64,000 nucleotides of DNA from Paenibacillus sp. G2S3 (GCF_030123105.1 NZ_CP126095.1:3720001-3784000), one strand, 5' to 3'; shown: positions 54,341 to 63,582, counted from the first letter of the stretch. The notes: generated from the letters alone by a model not told the origin. Translations and numbers: made by a program.

Positions 54341-54540
54341 ATTTTTGTTGTAGATTTGCTAATGCTACTGAGATACGTAAATCCTCTTTGCGGATTGTTG
54401 ATGCCGTAACCGTGTCCGTAGCAGCCTACATCCTCTGTCCGGTATTCTACAGGTCCGCTGCAGATAACGATGTGTCCGTTATATGTAGGGAGCCTTACCT
54501 TTACTTGGTCACCTACTTTGACAGGAGATTCATTACTATA
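54301..54540 (-). pseudogene. Start-less coding fragment (phage-like)
   Basis: The minus frame of about 80 codons reads SPVKVGDQVKVRLPTYNGHI, then VEYRTEDVGCYGHGYGINNP and ends at TAA 54301-54303. It looks coding but has no start codon: a stop lies a few codons upstream. It is probably the end of a lost gene. Its upstream edge abuts another start-less fragment on the opposite strand. Confidence 0.45.
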
Positions 54541-54722
54541 TAGTCGTTATAGAAAGAAACGGAATCCTTGGTTCTGGCACACTAATCTATGAATCGCAAG
54601 TCCGTCCGGGTCCTATAGAGAGTACAGCATCCACAATCTCCATAACCGCAGGTGATTTCCCCGATATTCCTACTGTTTCAAATGGTCAAATTCGCTATTC
54701 ACTTTTTTATACTCAGACTTAG
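54520..54722 (+). pseudogene. Start-less coding fragment, C-terminal part of a lost gene
   Basis: The plus frame reads YIVVIERNGILGSGTLIYES, then STISITAGDFPDIPTVSNGQ and IRYSLFYTQT before TAG. The composition is that of a beta-rich surface or virion protein C-terminus. No start codon or ribosome binding site precedes it. Confidence 0.4.
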
Positions 54723-54867
54723 AAATTGGGAGAAACGGAATATGGATGGTAAATGCTGCGTTTAATGGAATAGCATTTGCAGGCTGAATGAAATATGTCA
54801 GAAAGAATTATTATCTGATCAATTAGAAATTTCGAACTGACAGAACCATGTCTTGTTATCCGTCATT

Positions 54868-54888
54868 GGGGCTTATGCCCCTTATTTT
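54868..54888 (+). terminator. Short terminator
   Basis: GGGGC-TTAT-GCCCC followed by TTATTTTTG, downstream of the start-less plus-strand fragment. Confidence 0.55.
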
Positions 54889-54990
54889 TGTTTCACAGCT
54901 CAGCCTTGGCATTTATCTCAGATGCTCCTGCCTTAATTACCTGATTCATTCCTTTTCTGGTGAGCACTATGGTTCTTGGTTATGCCTCCT

Positions 54991-55164
54991 CTAGGACAGG
55001 AGCTTTTTGTTCTCCAAGCGCTTAATAAAACCGTGAGTTGTCGATATTGACTGGTGCCCCATGGCTACTGCAATTTCGCGTATACTGGGCGGATATTGAA
55101 ATTCAAATGAGAAATTATCAATAAAGTCGATGATTGCTTGCTGCTTTTTCGAAATGAATTCCAT
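54991..55164 (-). CDS. LexA-type DNA-binding domain protein, no protease domain
   Basis: 57 residues from an ATG with GGGGGG 6 nt upstream. SKKQQAIIDFIDNFSFEFQY, PPSIREIAVAMGHQSISTTH and GFIKRLENKKLL align with the winged helix at the LexA N-terminus (compare the chromosomal lexA in this window: [13 protein letters not shown]...[15 protein letters not shown]). It stops before any cleavage site or Ser/Lys dyad. Its start overlaps the 3' end of the HNH frame by 47 nt. Confidence 0.7.
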   Translation of the reverse strand: MEFISKKQQAIIDFIDNFSFEFQYPPSIREIAVAMGHQSISTTHGFIKRLENKKLLS

Positions 55165-55777
55165 CTTCAACCCCCCACAAATAACGTTTATTCGATGTTA
55201 TAAGAATTTTATAAACTTCAAATCGGTCATTTGGATGATAAGAACCCTGGGCAGCATAGCCATTAAGAGCTTCAGTAAACATTGCAGTGGAGGTTTTTAG
55301 ATCCTTGGTTTCTAATGATTCCAGAAATCTAATTTCCTTTGCTCGGAGATCCCTGCCAGCAGCCGTTATGATTAAATAAGGTAAAGGTTCTATCTCCTGC
55401 AGGCGTTCTTCTTTTGCCTTTTCCAGCTCCAGCTGCTTATTTAGCTTGTGATTGTGTTCGTCCCAATCTTGTTCATCAAACCAGAAGTATTCGCCGTATT
55501 AAATACGATATTCTTCAATAATTGCACTTTTCAACTCATCATTTGCTTCAATATTGATGTGACAGTTTCCACATGCACTATATGCATTGCTAAGTACCCC
55601 GAGACCACCTCTACCACGCCCGAAGACATGATGAGTTGTTTCACAACGTACTCTCTTACAAAATTGACAAATACCTTTAGATCGTTCTATGGCTGCTTTT
55701 ACTACTGAATCAGGAAATTCATTTCGCTGACTAGAATTCTTACCAGGCTTATGGTCAGCTAGCAGATTTTCTTCCAT
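55118..55777 (-). pseudogene. HNH-type phage nuclease with in-frame stop
   Basis: The first 92 codons carry cysteine pairs and a HNH-like core: GICQFCKRVRCETTHHVFGR, then SACGNCHINIEAND. A TAA at 55499-55501 follows EEYRI, but the same frame goes on with YGEYFWFDEQDWDEHNHKLN and stays open for another 126 codons to a TGA at 55118. The continuation has no start of its own, so a nonsense mutation is the simplest reading. A two-gene arrangement cannot be fully excluded. Confidence 0.65.
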
Positions 55778-56028
55778 TCTGGCACTTCTTTCTTTACCTT
55801 CTTGTGATGACCTAAACTACTAGTTTTTTTCTCCTTAGTCTTTTTCTCAGGCTTCCAAAATGTCTGATGGCCAATTATACCCGCCTCCTTGTCTTCTTTC
55901 TGTTGTAGTACTCGTTCTTCTAAATGATTAGTTTTCTTACGGTCAATCTCATGGGCTTGTCTATGGTAAAAAGGTACATACCTATAATCATCTTTAGTTT
56001 GAACGCGATAAATAAAGACAACCGATAT
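55759..56028 (-). pseudogene. Start-less coding fragment between recU and HNH remnants
   Basis: About 90 codons: VFIYRVQTKDDYRYVPFYHR, then QAHEIDRKKTNHLEERVLQQ and a lysine-rich end (EKKTKEKKTSSLGHHKKVKK). It ends at TAG 55759 inside the start of the HNH frame, an overlap normal for phage operons. A stop lies just upstream and there is no start codon. Family not recognised. Confidence 0.4.
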
Positions 56029-56055
56029 TCTCTATCTTTCACTGGTGCGCCAAGT

Positions 56056-56598
56056 TCAGCGCAACGACCGTGCCGTTTCCGCAAACCGGATTTTATCTAC
56101 TGCAGCCAAATAATCAAGAGGGACACGGCCTGTCCTAACTTCAAATGCGTCAATTTCAAAGTTATCCAGCGTCATAGCTTTTCCGTCCACCCTTGGAAGC
56201 CTCAACCTTGTATGCAGATAATGCTGTGAAGGGTAAAAGGTATGTTTTACGTTGTTTTCTAAACTCTACTAAGACGAAGCATAGTGCGAACCGAACTTAT
56301 GACACATATCCAAGTGTTCATATTGATGATCTGCAACGTTCTTTAAATCAAATCTATCTAACTCCTGAATAGACTTCGCTTCGAAAAATACGGCTCGTTC
56401 ACGATAGATGCCGTCATAGTCAACTGTTGCTTGAGCCTCGAAGTATCCCGCATGTACTTTGGATCCTTTGCTCTTAGTTACCTTTACGGGCGTGGCTCGT
56501 TTATTGATAACAGCCAATTCTCTATTCTCATAGGATTCATTCGTGGAATTGATTAAGTTTTCAAATGCTGCTCCTCTATTTCCTTGAGCATAGAAAAA
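56056..56598 (-). pseudogene. recU: Holliday junction resolvase RecU, decayed
   Basis: One frame over 181 codons reads AQGNRGAAFENLINSTNESY, AVINKRATPVKV, ATVDYDGIYRERAVFFEAKS, LKNVADHQYEHLDMCHKFG, then two TAG stops in a row (56266-56271), then DGKAMTLDNFEIDAFEVRTG and RVPLDYLAAVDKIRF. These match RecU in order, including the catalytic FEAK motif and the C-terminal P-x-DYL-x-VD. The start codon is missing: a TAG lies where the N-terminus should begin. Clearly non-functional as drawn. Confidence 0.85.
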
Positions 56599-56622
56599 CT
56601 AGAGAAAAATCCGTGTAAGTGA

Positions 56623-57173
56623 GTCACAATAAAAGGTTACGTAAAACCTAAAGATTTAAAATTTATAGAATCCGAAAATATACCTGCGTTTCTTAGAGTT
56701 GCCCACCAATATGATTATTTTTATTGGAAATTCTATCGTGTATTAATTGAAACAGGTATGATAACCATTAACAAAACACTGGATTTTTCCGCTGATAGTG
56801 ATGAGGAACTTTTCGGGGATACAAAGATTTTAATTCAGAACGAACAATACAAATAAGCACATCTCTTATTCAAGATTTGAAACAACATTTTAAACATCAG
56901 AACCAGAACAAATTAGTTTGGTATGAGTTATACAAGCACAACTTGAATCTAGTACTTTGTAGAGATGATGGTAATTTCATGCCGAACCATTCTCTTCGTC
57001 ACACTCATGCTGTCCTTTTACTTGAGGCTGGTAACGATATGAAGTACGTACAAGAACGTTTAGGTCACGGTAGTATGAGAATCACAGCGGACACATACAC
57101 ACATATTCCAAAGAAAATAAATGAAAGCAGTATGGAGAAATTTGAAGCTAATATGAGAAATATACTCGAATGA
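56623..57173 (+). pseudogene. Phage tyrosine integrase, decayed
   Basis: The frame opens with VKPKDLKFIESENIPAFLRV and AHQYDYFYWKFYRVLIETGM, then jumps to ITINKTLDFSADSDEELFGD: the segment with the first catalytic Arg is deleted. A one-base loss near 56830 shifts the frame, and translation resumes with LKQHFKHQNQNKLVWYELY. After FMP another segment is missing before NHSLRHTHAVLL (H-x-x-R), LGHGSMRITADTYTH with the Tyr nucleophile. The N-terminal arm-binding domain is absent. It cannot be active. Confidence 0.85.
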
Positions 57174-57245
57174 TCACTACATTTTTAGGGGGCATTACGG
57201 GGGCGCTCAAAACCACTACAATATCTCATATCCTTGCACATACAC

Positions 57246-57279
57246 AAAAAACCCTCAACGCCAAAGGCGCCAAGGGTTT
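57246..57279 (-). terminator. Terminator of glnA
   Basis: AAACCCT/AGGGTTT with GGCGCC/GGCG pairing inside, followed on the minus strand by six T. Confidence 0.8.
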
Positions 57280-57289
57280 GAAAGTTCTA

Positions 57290-58618
57290 CTAGTAAAGAG
57301 TCATGTATTGCGCTCTTTCCCACTCGTGAACTTGTGTGCGATAGATATCCCATTCGATTTCTTTTAACTCGTAGAAGTGAGCCAGAGCATGTTCGCCGAG
57401 AGCTTCGGTAATAACATGGCTGCGGATCATTTCGCTAAGAGCTTCTTTCAAATCGGATGGCAAGCTTGGAATGCCTTCTTCAATACGCTCTTCCTCAGAC
57501 ATCACATAGATGTTACGGTCGATTGGAGCTGGAAGATCGAGCTTACGTTTAATTCCGTCAAGACCTGCTTTCAACATAACAGCAAGTGCGAGGTAAGGGT
57601 TAGCTGCTGGGTCCGGGTTACGAACTTCAACGCGAGTGCTAAGACCTCTAGAAGCCGGAATACGAATCATTGGGCTACGGTTACTTGCAGACCAAGCTAC
57701 GTAGCAAGGTGCTTCATAACCAGGAACAAGGCGTTTGTATGAGTTCACTGTTGGGTTAGTAATCGCGGCAAAAGCACGAGCGTGCTTCAAAATACCAGCC
57801 ATGTAGTAACGTGCAGTTTTGCTCAGACCCAGCTTGTCGCTTTCGTCGTAGAACATGTTTTCTTTGCCTTTAAACAAGGATTGGTGAGCGTGCATACCAG
57901 ATCCGTTGATACCGAACAATGGTTTAGGCATAAAAGTTGCATGCAGGCCGTGTTGACGGGCTACCGTTTTCACGACGAGCTTAAAGGTTTGAATTTGGTC
58001 AGCAGCAGTAATCGCGTCAGCATATTTAAAGTCAATTTCATGCTGGCCCGAAGCTACTTCATGGTGGGAAGCTTCGATTTCAAAGCCCATTTCTTCAAGG
58101 GTCAGTACGATTTCGCGACGACAGTTTTCCCCTAAATCCGTTGGCGCTAAGTCAAAGTATCCACCTTGGTCGTTCAATTCCGTAGTAGGATTGCCTCTTT
58201 CGTCTGTCTTGAATAGGAAGAATTCAGGTTCTGGTCCAACGTTCATAGCTGTGAAACCCATTTCTTCTGCTTCCTTCAGACAACGTTTGAGGATACCACG
58301 CGGGTCTCCAGCAAAAGGTGTACCATCTGGCATGTAGACGTCACAAATCAGACGCGCTACACGACTATCTGTCACCCAAGGGAAGATTACCCATGTATCA
58401 AGGTCAGGGAAGAGATACATATCAGATTCCTCAATCCGTACGTAACCTTCGATGGAAGAACCATCAAACATCATTTTATTATCAAGCGCTTTTTCCAATT
58501 GGCTAACTGGAATCTCTACATTCTTAATAGTACCTAATAGATCCGTAAATTGCAGACGAATAAAACGAACATTCTCTTCCTTGGCAATGCGTAAAATATC
58601 CTCTTTAGAAAAGCTCAT
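57290..58618 (-). CDS. glnA: Glutamine synthetase type I
   Basis: 442 residues, the GSI-alpha length without the adenylylation loop insert. Landmarks: [25 protein letters not shown] with metal-binding Glu, [41 protein letters not shown] in outline and RIPASRG. It joins ammonia to glutamate with ATP. It follows glnR by 33 nt in the same operon, so GlnR controls it; feedback-inhibited GlnA acts as GlnR's partner in bacilli. Confidence 0.98.
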   Translation of the reverse strand: MSFSKEDILRIAKEENVRFIRLQFTDLLGTIKNVEIPVSQLEKALDNKMMFDGSSIEGYVRIEESDMYLFPDLDTWVIFPWVTDSRVARLICDVYMPDGTPFAGDPRGILKRCLKEAEEMGFTAMNVGPEPEFFLFKTDERGNPTTELNDQGGYFDLAPTDLGENCRREIVLTLEEMGFEIEASHHEVASGQHEIDFKYADAITAADQIQTFKLVVKTVARQHGLHATFMPKPLFGINGSGMHAHQSLFKGKENMFYDESDKLGLSKTARYYMAGILKHARAFAAITNPTVNSYKRLVPGYEAPCYVAWSASNRSPMIRIPASRGLSTRVEVRNPDPAANPYLALAVMLKAGLDGIKRKLDLPAPIDRNIYVMSEEERIEEGIPSLPSDLKEALSEMIRSHVITEALGEHALAHFYELKEIEWDIYRTQVHEWERAQYMTLY

Positions 58619-58651
58619 GTGATCCTCTCCCTTTCGAACTTCTATATATTA

Positions 58652-59062
58652 TTATTTATTAAAAAACCGGGATAACTCACCTTGAATCAGAGACACTTGT
58701 CCCGGTCTTTTACCGGAAACTAGTTCTTGCTTCAGCATTCGGTGAAGCTGGGAATCGGATAACTCTCTACGTCTTACCTCTGTATCAGGGGTAATAACAG
58801 TAGCTTCCTCGGATTCCTTAGAGACAGGATTCATTACTTGCTTAATGCCAGCAATATTAACACCCTTCTCGATCAGAGCTTTAATTTCTAATAGGCGCTC
58901 AACATCATTAAAAGAGAACAAACGCTGATTCCCCGACGTACGTGCGGGTACGATCAGACTGTGCTGCTCATAATAACGAATTTGTCTCGCGGACAAATCA
59001 GTCAGCTTCATTACAATTCCAATAGGAAATAGTGCCATATTTCTGCGGATTTCATCACCCAT
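58652..59062 (-). CDS. glnR: MerR-family nitrogen regulator GlnR
   Basis: 136 residues: MerR-type winged helix (FPIGIVMKLTDLSARQIRYY and NQRLFSFNDVERLLEIKAL), a dimerisation helix, and a C-terminal tail that senses feedback-inhibited glutamine synthetase. Order glnR-glnA is as in B. subtilis. It represses its own operon when nitrogen is plentiful. A perfect GlnR box lies 70-90 nt upstream of the start. Confidence 0.95.
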   Translation of the reverse strand: MGDEIRRNMALFPIGIVMKLTDLSARQIRYYEQHSLIVPARTSGNQRLFSFNDVERLLEIKALIEKGVNIAGIKQVMNPVSKESEEATVITPDTEVRRRELSDSQLHRMLKQELVSGKRPGQVSLIQGELSRFFNK

Positions 59063-59099
59063 GACTCATCCAACCTTCCAATGATCTTTTTCTGATCTC

Positions 59100-59150
59100 A
59101 TTGTACATTTCCTAATGTAGCGTGTCAATGGTATGTGAGATATTCTTACA
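59100..59150 (-). promoter_or_regulatory. glnRA promoter with GlnR/TnrA box
   Basis: TTGACA (59123-59128) and TACAAT (59100-59105), 17-nt spacing, on the minus strand. TGTAAGAATATCTCACA (59134-59150) matches TGTNA-N7-TNACA perfectly and lies just upstream of the -35, overlapping the end of ynbB. Confidence 0.88.
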
Positions 59151-60399
59151 GCAATTTTCTTTCACGCATACTTTGAAGTGCCATCAAAACGCCATATTTA
59201 ACATGTGAATAGGTTAACCCGCCTTGCATATAGCCAATATAAGGAGCTCGTATAGGCGCATCTGCAGATAGCTCCAAGCTTCCACCTTGTATAAACGTAC
59301 CTGCCGCCATAATAACTGGATGTTCATAACCAGGCATATCCCAAGGCTCTGGTACTACATGGCTGTCTACAGCCGCAGCCCGTTGTATGCCCTGAACAAA
59401 GGCAATTAAGTGATCTGGACCGTCAAAGGAAACCGCCTGAATCAGATCTGTACGAGGCTCGTTCCATGCTGGCTTTGTTTCAAACCCGCAGCGCTGAAAT
59501 ACGGATGCAGCAAAAATACTCCCTTTTAAAGCTTGTCCGACCGTGTGAGGAGCCATAAACAACCCTTGGTAAAGCCCACGAGTTGTTCCTAACATAGCCC
59601 CAACTTCACCACCTATGCCAGGAGCGGTTAATCGATAAGCTGCCAATTCCACAAGCTCCTGTCGGCCACAAATATAACCGCCCGTCTCAGCAATACCCCC
59701 ACCTGGATTCTTAATTAACGATCCTGCTACTAGATCCGCACCAACCTGTGGAGGCTCAAGCTCTTCGGTAAACTCACCATAACAATTGTCTACGAAGACA
59801 ATCACTTCCGGTTTCAACACCTTTACCCTCGAAGTCATCTCACCAATTTCAGCTACTGTGAAAGAAGCACGCCAATCATATCCTCGTGACCTTTGGATTC
59901 CAATCACTTTAGTATTTTCGTTAATAGCGAGAGCTACCTCATCCCAATCGATCTTGCCATCTGCAGTAAGATCAACCTCTCGGTAAGTAATTCCGAAATC
60001 TGCGAGAGAACCTGTCCCATCCCCTGTGTGACCAATTACCTTATGTAAGGTATCGTACGGACGTCCTGTGATGTATAGCAGCTCATCTCCTGGACGCAGT
60101 ACACCAAATAGGGCTGTTGATATAGTATGTGTTCCTGAAGCGAAATGCGGGCGTACCAGAGCAGATTCCGCACCAAAAACGTCAGCATAGACAAGATCCA
60201 ACACTTCACGGCCACGGTCATTATACGCATACCCCGTTGAACCGGCAAAGTGAAAATCACTGACTTGATGACGCTGAAACGCTTCTATAACCTTCCACTG
60301 ATTCTTATCTACAATACGATCAAGGGCTTTGACAGCGCCTTCTATTTCAACTTCTGCGGCCTCTGCCGCGCTCAAAATATCCTCTGCAAAAACTACCAT
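59146..60399 (-). CDS. ynbB: PLP-dependent lyase of the YnbB (aluminium resistance protein) family
   Basis: 417 residues. FHFAGSTGYAYNDRGRE at the start, a PLP phosphate-binding region in ASGTHTISTALFG, VFVDNCYGEF before the PLP lysine, which should be in AGSLIKNPGGGIA. The family is related to cystathionine gamma-lyase/methionine gamma-lyase and is named aluminium resistance, but its true substrate is not settled. It lies upstream of glnR as in B. subtilis. GGAGAG precedes the ATG. Confidence 0.88.
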   Translation of the reverse strand: MVVFAEDILSAAEAAEVEIEGAVKALDRIVDKNQWKVIEAFQRHQVSDFHFAGSTGYAYNDRGREVLDLVYADVFGAESALVRPHFASGTHTISTALFGVLRPGDELLYITGRPYDTLHKVIGHTGDGTGSLADFGITYREVDLTADGKIDWDEVALAINENTKVIGIQRSRGYDWRASFTVAEIGEMTSRVKVLKPEVIVFVDNCYGEFTEELEPPQVGADLVAGSLIKNPGGGIAETGGYICGRQELVELAAYRLTAPGIGGEVGAMLGTTRGLYQGLFMAPHTVGQALKGSIFAASVFQRCGFETKPAWNEPRTDLIQAVSFDGPDHLIAFVQGIQRAAAVDSHVVPEPWDMPGYEHPVIMAAGTFIQGGSLELSADAPIRAPYIGYMQGGLTYSHVKYGVLMALQSMRERKLL

Positions 60400-60532
60400 T
60401 CGTTCTTATTCTCTCCTTACATTTACTTGCCATCATAATGACAGAAAGCGGCAGTAAACTGACGCTTTCTAGATTAGCTATTATTTTATACCTATAAACG
60501 AAGCATTTCCACTTTGGGAATGACTAACAAGA

Positions 60533-61822
60533 TTACTGCTGGTCCACAAACTCAGCAAGCATGTAACCCCATTTGTCATAGTCCTCTTTATTAAGACGAA
60601 CGTTATAGAGCACATCGTTCTCATCATAAGTCGTTTCCAGAACCTCTCCCACCCTGTAGAGCAAGGAAGAAATGTCGCCACGGTCTCCGGGAATGCGGAA
60701 GTTGAGTGTGTCTCCAGCCAGTTCATCGGCGATCATTTCGGTAATCCGAGTTAAATCCTCAGGGTTAAATGCACTGATCTTCAAGTACCCTGTACCTGTA
60801 GGCAGCATTTCCAGTTGCTCAGGCTGACATAGATCAATTTTATTAAAAAGTACGATTTGCGGTGTACCAGATGCACCAAGATCCTGCAAGATGGATTGGA
60901 CAATCTCCATCTGCTCCTCACGCATTGGTGAAGAGGCATCCACCACATGTAGCACCAAATTGGCCTCATTGACTTCCTCTAGCGTTGCACGGAAAGATGC
61001 GACAAGATCATGCGGAAGATTCTGAATGAAGCCTACAGTATCCGTAAGCACAACCTCTTTACCACCTGCTAGCTCAAGTACACGTGAAGTAGGGTCCAGT
61101 GTGGCAAACAACTGGTTTTCAATATAGACATCCGCATCGGTTAGTTGCTTAAGCAGCGTTGATTTCCCTGCATTCGTATACCCAACAAGTGCAACTTGCA
61201 CCGCTCCCGCCTTGCGGCGACGCTCCCGATGCAGCTCACGAGTCTTAACAACCTCATCCAGCTGGCGTTTCAGCTCCGTAATCCGATCACGAATATGCCG
61301 GCGATCGGTTTCCAGTTTACTTTCACCCGGACCTCTGGTACCAATGCCTCCACCTAATCTGGATAAGTTCTTCCCTTGGCCGGATAGCCGAGGTAACAGA
61401 TAGGACAATTGTGCCAGCTCTACCTGAATAATCCCTTCTCGCGTCTTCGCACGCCCCGCAAAAATATCCAGAATAAGCTGCGTCCGGTCAATAATCTTAA
61501 GATCCAGAGCCTCCTCAAGGTTCCGTACTTGGGCTCCGGACAATTCTTGATCAAAGATAGCTGTGTTAGCCCCGAGAGCATCAGCAGCCATCCGTAGCTC
61601 TTCTACCTTACCTTTACCAATAAACCATCTAGAATCAGGCGTTTCCTTGTTTTGACGCAGCACATCCAGAACTTCAACACCAGCCGTTTCGGCTAATTGC
61701 ACTAATTCCTGTAGTGAAAGCTCTGGATCAATTCCCGTTCCTTTAATTTTATCTGTGACGAGACTTACCAATATCGCTCGATCTTGTACATCTGTTTCCG
61801 TATCATGCGTAGTTATTGCCAT
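60533..61822 (-). CDS. hflX: Ribosome-associated GTPase HflX
   Basis: About 429 residues from an ATG 10 nt after AAGGAG. N-terminal HflX domain with the LSRLGGGIGTRGPGESKLE signature, a coiled-coil LKRQLDEVVKTRELHRERRR, and a G domain with G1 GYTNAGKST, G3 DTVGF and G4 NKID. It splits stalled ribosomes after stress. Position between spoVK and ynbB matches the B. subtilis order (ynbA). Confidence 0.96.
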   Translation of the reverse strand: MAITTHDTETDVQDRAILVSLVTDKIKGTGIDPELSLQELVQLAETAGVEVLDVLRQNKETPDSRWFIGKGKVEELRMAADALGANTAIFDQELSGAQVRNLEEALDLKIIDRTQLILDIFAGRAKTREGIIQVELAQLSYLLPRLSGQGKNLSRLGGGIGTRGPGESKLETDRRHIRDRITELKRQLDEVVKTRELHRERRRKAGAVQVALVGYTNAGKSTLLKQLTDADVYIENQLFATLDPTSRVLELAGGKEVVLTDTVGFIQNLPHDLVASFRATLEEVNEANLVLHVVDASSPMREEQMEIVQSILQDLGASGTPQIVLFNKIDLCQPEQLEMLPTGTGYLKISAFNPEDLTRITEMIADELAGDTLNFRIPGDRGDISSLLYRVGEVLETTYDENDVLYNVRLNKEDYDKWGYMLAEFVDQQ

Positions 61823-61862
61823 GTATGTCATGCTCCTTATGACGGTGATAGTATCCTGTAAT

Positions 61863-62828
61863 TCATAATTTGAAATCCTCAGTTCGAAGCGTCATTAATT
61901 CCTGCTTGCCTGGGCTGGTACTTTCATACTGGTTTAACAGTCTAACAGCCTGACCCCGAACAGCTTTCTCAATGGCGTTGCGAACATACCGCGCATTACT
62001 GAAAGCATGAAGACTCTCCGTCTTCTCTACTAACAAATGCTGCTTTAACTTGAGTATCGCCTGTGGCATCAAAATATAGTCGCGATCTTTTGCCATCAGT
62101 TCAGCGATTTGCAGCAGTTGATCGATCGTATAATCAGGAAATTCCACTTGTATCGGAAACCGTGAAGGCAATCCGGGATTGCTCATCAAAAAATACTCCA
62201 TTTCTCCAGAGTACCCCGCTAAGATAAGTATAAATTGACTGCGATGATCCTCCATGGCCTTGACGAGCGTATCAATCGCTTCTTTTCCAAAATCCTTTTC
62301 TCCACCACGAGCAAGGCTATAAGCCTCATCGATAAACAAAATACCGCCCAAAGCCTTTTTTACCAGATCGCGAGTCTTCTGTGCAGTATGACCGATGTAT
62401 TCTCCTACAAGGTCGGCTCTCTCCACCTCAATGAGATGTCCTTTGGTCAGTACACCCATACGCTGGAACAGCTTAGCTACGATTCTAGCCACGGTTGTCT
62501 TGCCAGTTCCGGGATTCCCTTTAAAAACCATGTGATAAGCTTGCCCACCGCTTGCAAGTCCTGCCTCAGTTCGCATTTGAGCAATCTGTAACAAGGCGTA
62601 GATTTCAAAGACTAGCTCTTTGATATTGTCCAGACCCACTAAACCTTCCAATTCTTGCGTTAACTCTTGGAACAGGCTAGTGTGGCCGTGATTTTTTGGA
62701 GGTACTGGCCGACTCTCTCCAGAAGGGTTAGTTATAGCCGGAGGCTCTTGACTCCGCAATACAATATTGATTTGTCGAGACGGTCTTTCTTCCTCCCGTC
62801 CACTGGCCGCTGCTACGCGTCCGCTCAT
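61863..62828 (-). CDS. spoVK: Stage V sporulation protein K, AAA ATPase
   Basis: About 321 residues from an ATG with GAGGTG 6 nt upstream. After a variable 60-residue N-terminus comes one AAA domain of the CbxX/CfxQ type: LVGLDNIKELVFEIYALLQI, Walker A GNPGTGKTT, the pore-loop area LVGEYIGHTAQKT, Walker B GILFIDEAYSLARGG and the arginine-rich sensor ARYVRNAIEKAV. In B. subtilis SpoVK is needed for spore maturation. Its presence supports an endospore-forming host. Confidence 0.95.
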   Translation of the reverse strand: MSGRVAAASGREEERPSRQINIVLRSQEPPAITNPSGESRPVPPKNHGHTSLFQELTQELEGLVGLDNIKELVFEIYALLQIAQMRTEAGLASGGQAYHMVFKGNPGTGKTTVARIVAKLFQRMGVLTKGHLIEVERADLVGEYIGHTAQKTRDLVKKALGGILFIDEAYSLARGGEKDFGKEAIDTLVKAMEDHRSQFILILAGYSGEMEYFLMSNPGLPSRFPIQVEFPDYTIDQLLQIAELMAKDRDYILMPQAILKLKQHLLVEKTESLHAFSNARYVRNAIEKAVRGQAVRLLNQYESTSPGKQELMTLRTEDFKL

Positions 62829-62921
62829 CGGTATCACCTCATTATCCAGGGCTGACTTCTCTAATCAAGTCTATTCCAGTAAATGAAGTGTTATTAGAAG
62901 ATTCGGGATTTTTTGGACAAA

Positions 62922-63578
62922 TCACAGGAATAGCTGCTGAAGCTTCCATTTCGTATAGGCTAGAATCTCACGTGTTTTATGTCTTGTCATCGATAGAACG
63001 GTGGATTCTGTAAGTCCCAGCTCAGGATTCACATATCCAAGCTCGTCAGCAATTTCATGAGCCCGCCACCCATGATAAGTATGCGTAATGATTATTGCTG
63101 AAGACAATCCTTCACGTGCCATAATCTCTTTACTATACAAAAGATTCTCGTAAGTGCTGGTAGCTTCATTCTCTACGTAAATGGCGCTATCTGGCACTCC
63201 TTTAGCAACCAAATAATTACGCATTCCTTGAGCTTCGGTGTATTGTAAATCAGGTTTATCTAAACCACCAGATACAATAAGATGCGGGAACATTCCTTCT
63301 AGATAAAGCTTCAGTCCGTAATCCAGCCGTTCCTTAAGTCCTGGGCTAGGCTCATCCCCCCACATCGACATGCCAAGAATGATCCCAACATCCGCCTTTT
63401 GCATAGGATCTGTCGTGGCAGCTTTATTAATATTGTTCAACGCATAAGCACACCACAACAATCCAGCAATCACAATAATCGATAAAGCGATAAGCAACGT
63501 TCGTTGCGTCCAGAATCTGCGTTTTTTGGAAACAATCCGAATCGGGGAAGACCCTCTTCCGTAGACGTACCATTCCAT
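62922..63578 (-). CDS. YdcF-like (DUF218) membrane protein
   Basis: About 218 residues from the ATG at 63578 (AGGAGG 10 nt upstream, overlapping the end of the DUF402 gene). A basic N-terminus is followed by one membrane helix (TLLIALSIIVIAGLLWCAYAL), then a DUF218 domain with ADVGIILGMSMWG, LIVSGG, EATSTYENLLYSKEIM and IITHTYHGWRA. Such proteins (SanA/YdcF) are linked to envelope integrity; the activity is unknown. Confidence 0.88.
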   Translation of the reverse strand: MEWYVYGRGSSPIRIVSKKRRFWTQRTLLIALSIIVIAGLLWCAYALNNINKAATTDPMQKADVGIILGMSMWGDEPSPGLKERLDYGLKLYLEGMFPHLIVSGGLDKPDLQYTEAQGMRNYLVAKGVPDSAIYVENEATSTYENLLYSKEIMAREGLSSAIIITHTYHGWRAHEIADELGYVNPELGLTESTVLSMTRHKTREILAYTKWKLQQLFL

Positions 63579-63582
63579 TTCT

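Noticed and set aside
54164..54409. 81-codon plus-strand frame
   Set aside because: It has no proper start signal and lies over the terminator and the minus-strand coding fragment and repeat; composition is not coding-like.
55924..56229. 101-codon plus-strand frame inside the recU remnant
   Set aside because: It is antisense to the RecU and neighbouring phage frames, which show family motifs.
57180..57245. Possible attachment site right of the integrase
   Set aside because: A G-rich stretch (AGGGGGCATTACGGGGGCG) is present, but no matching copy was found at the left edge near 50640-50880.
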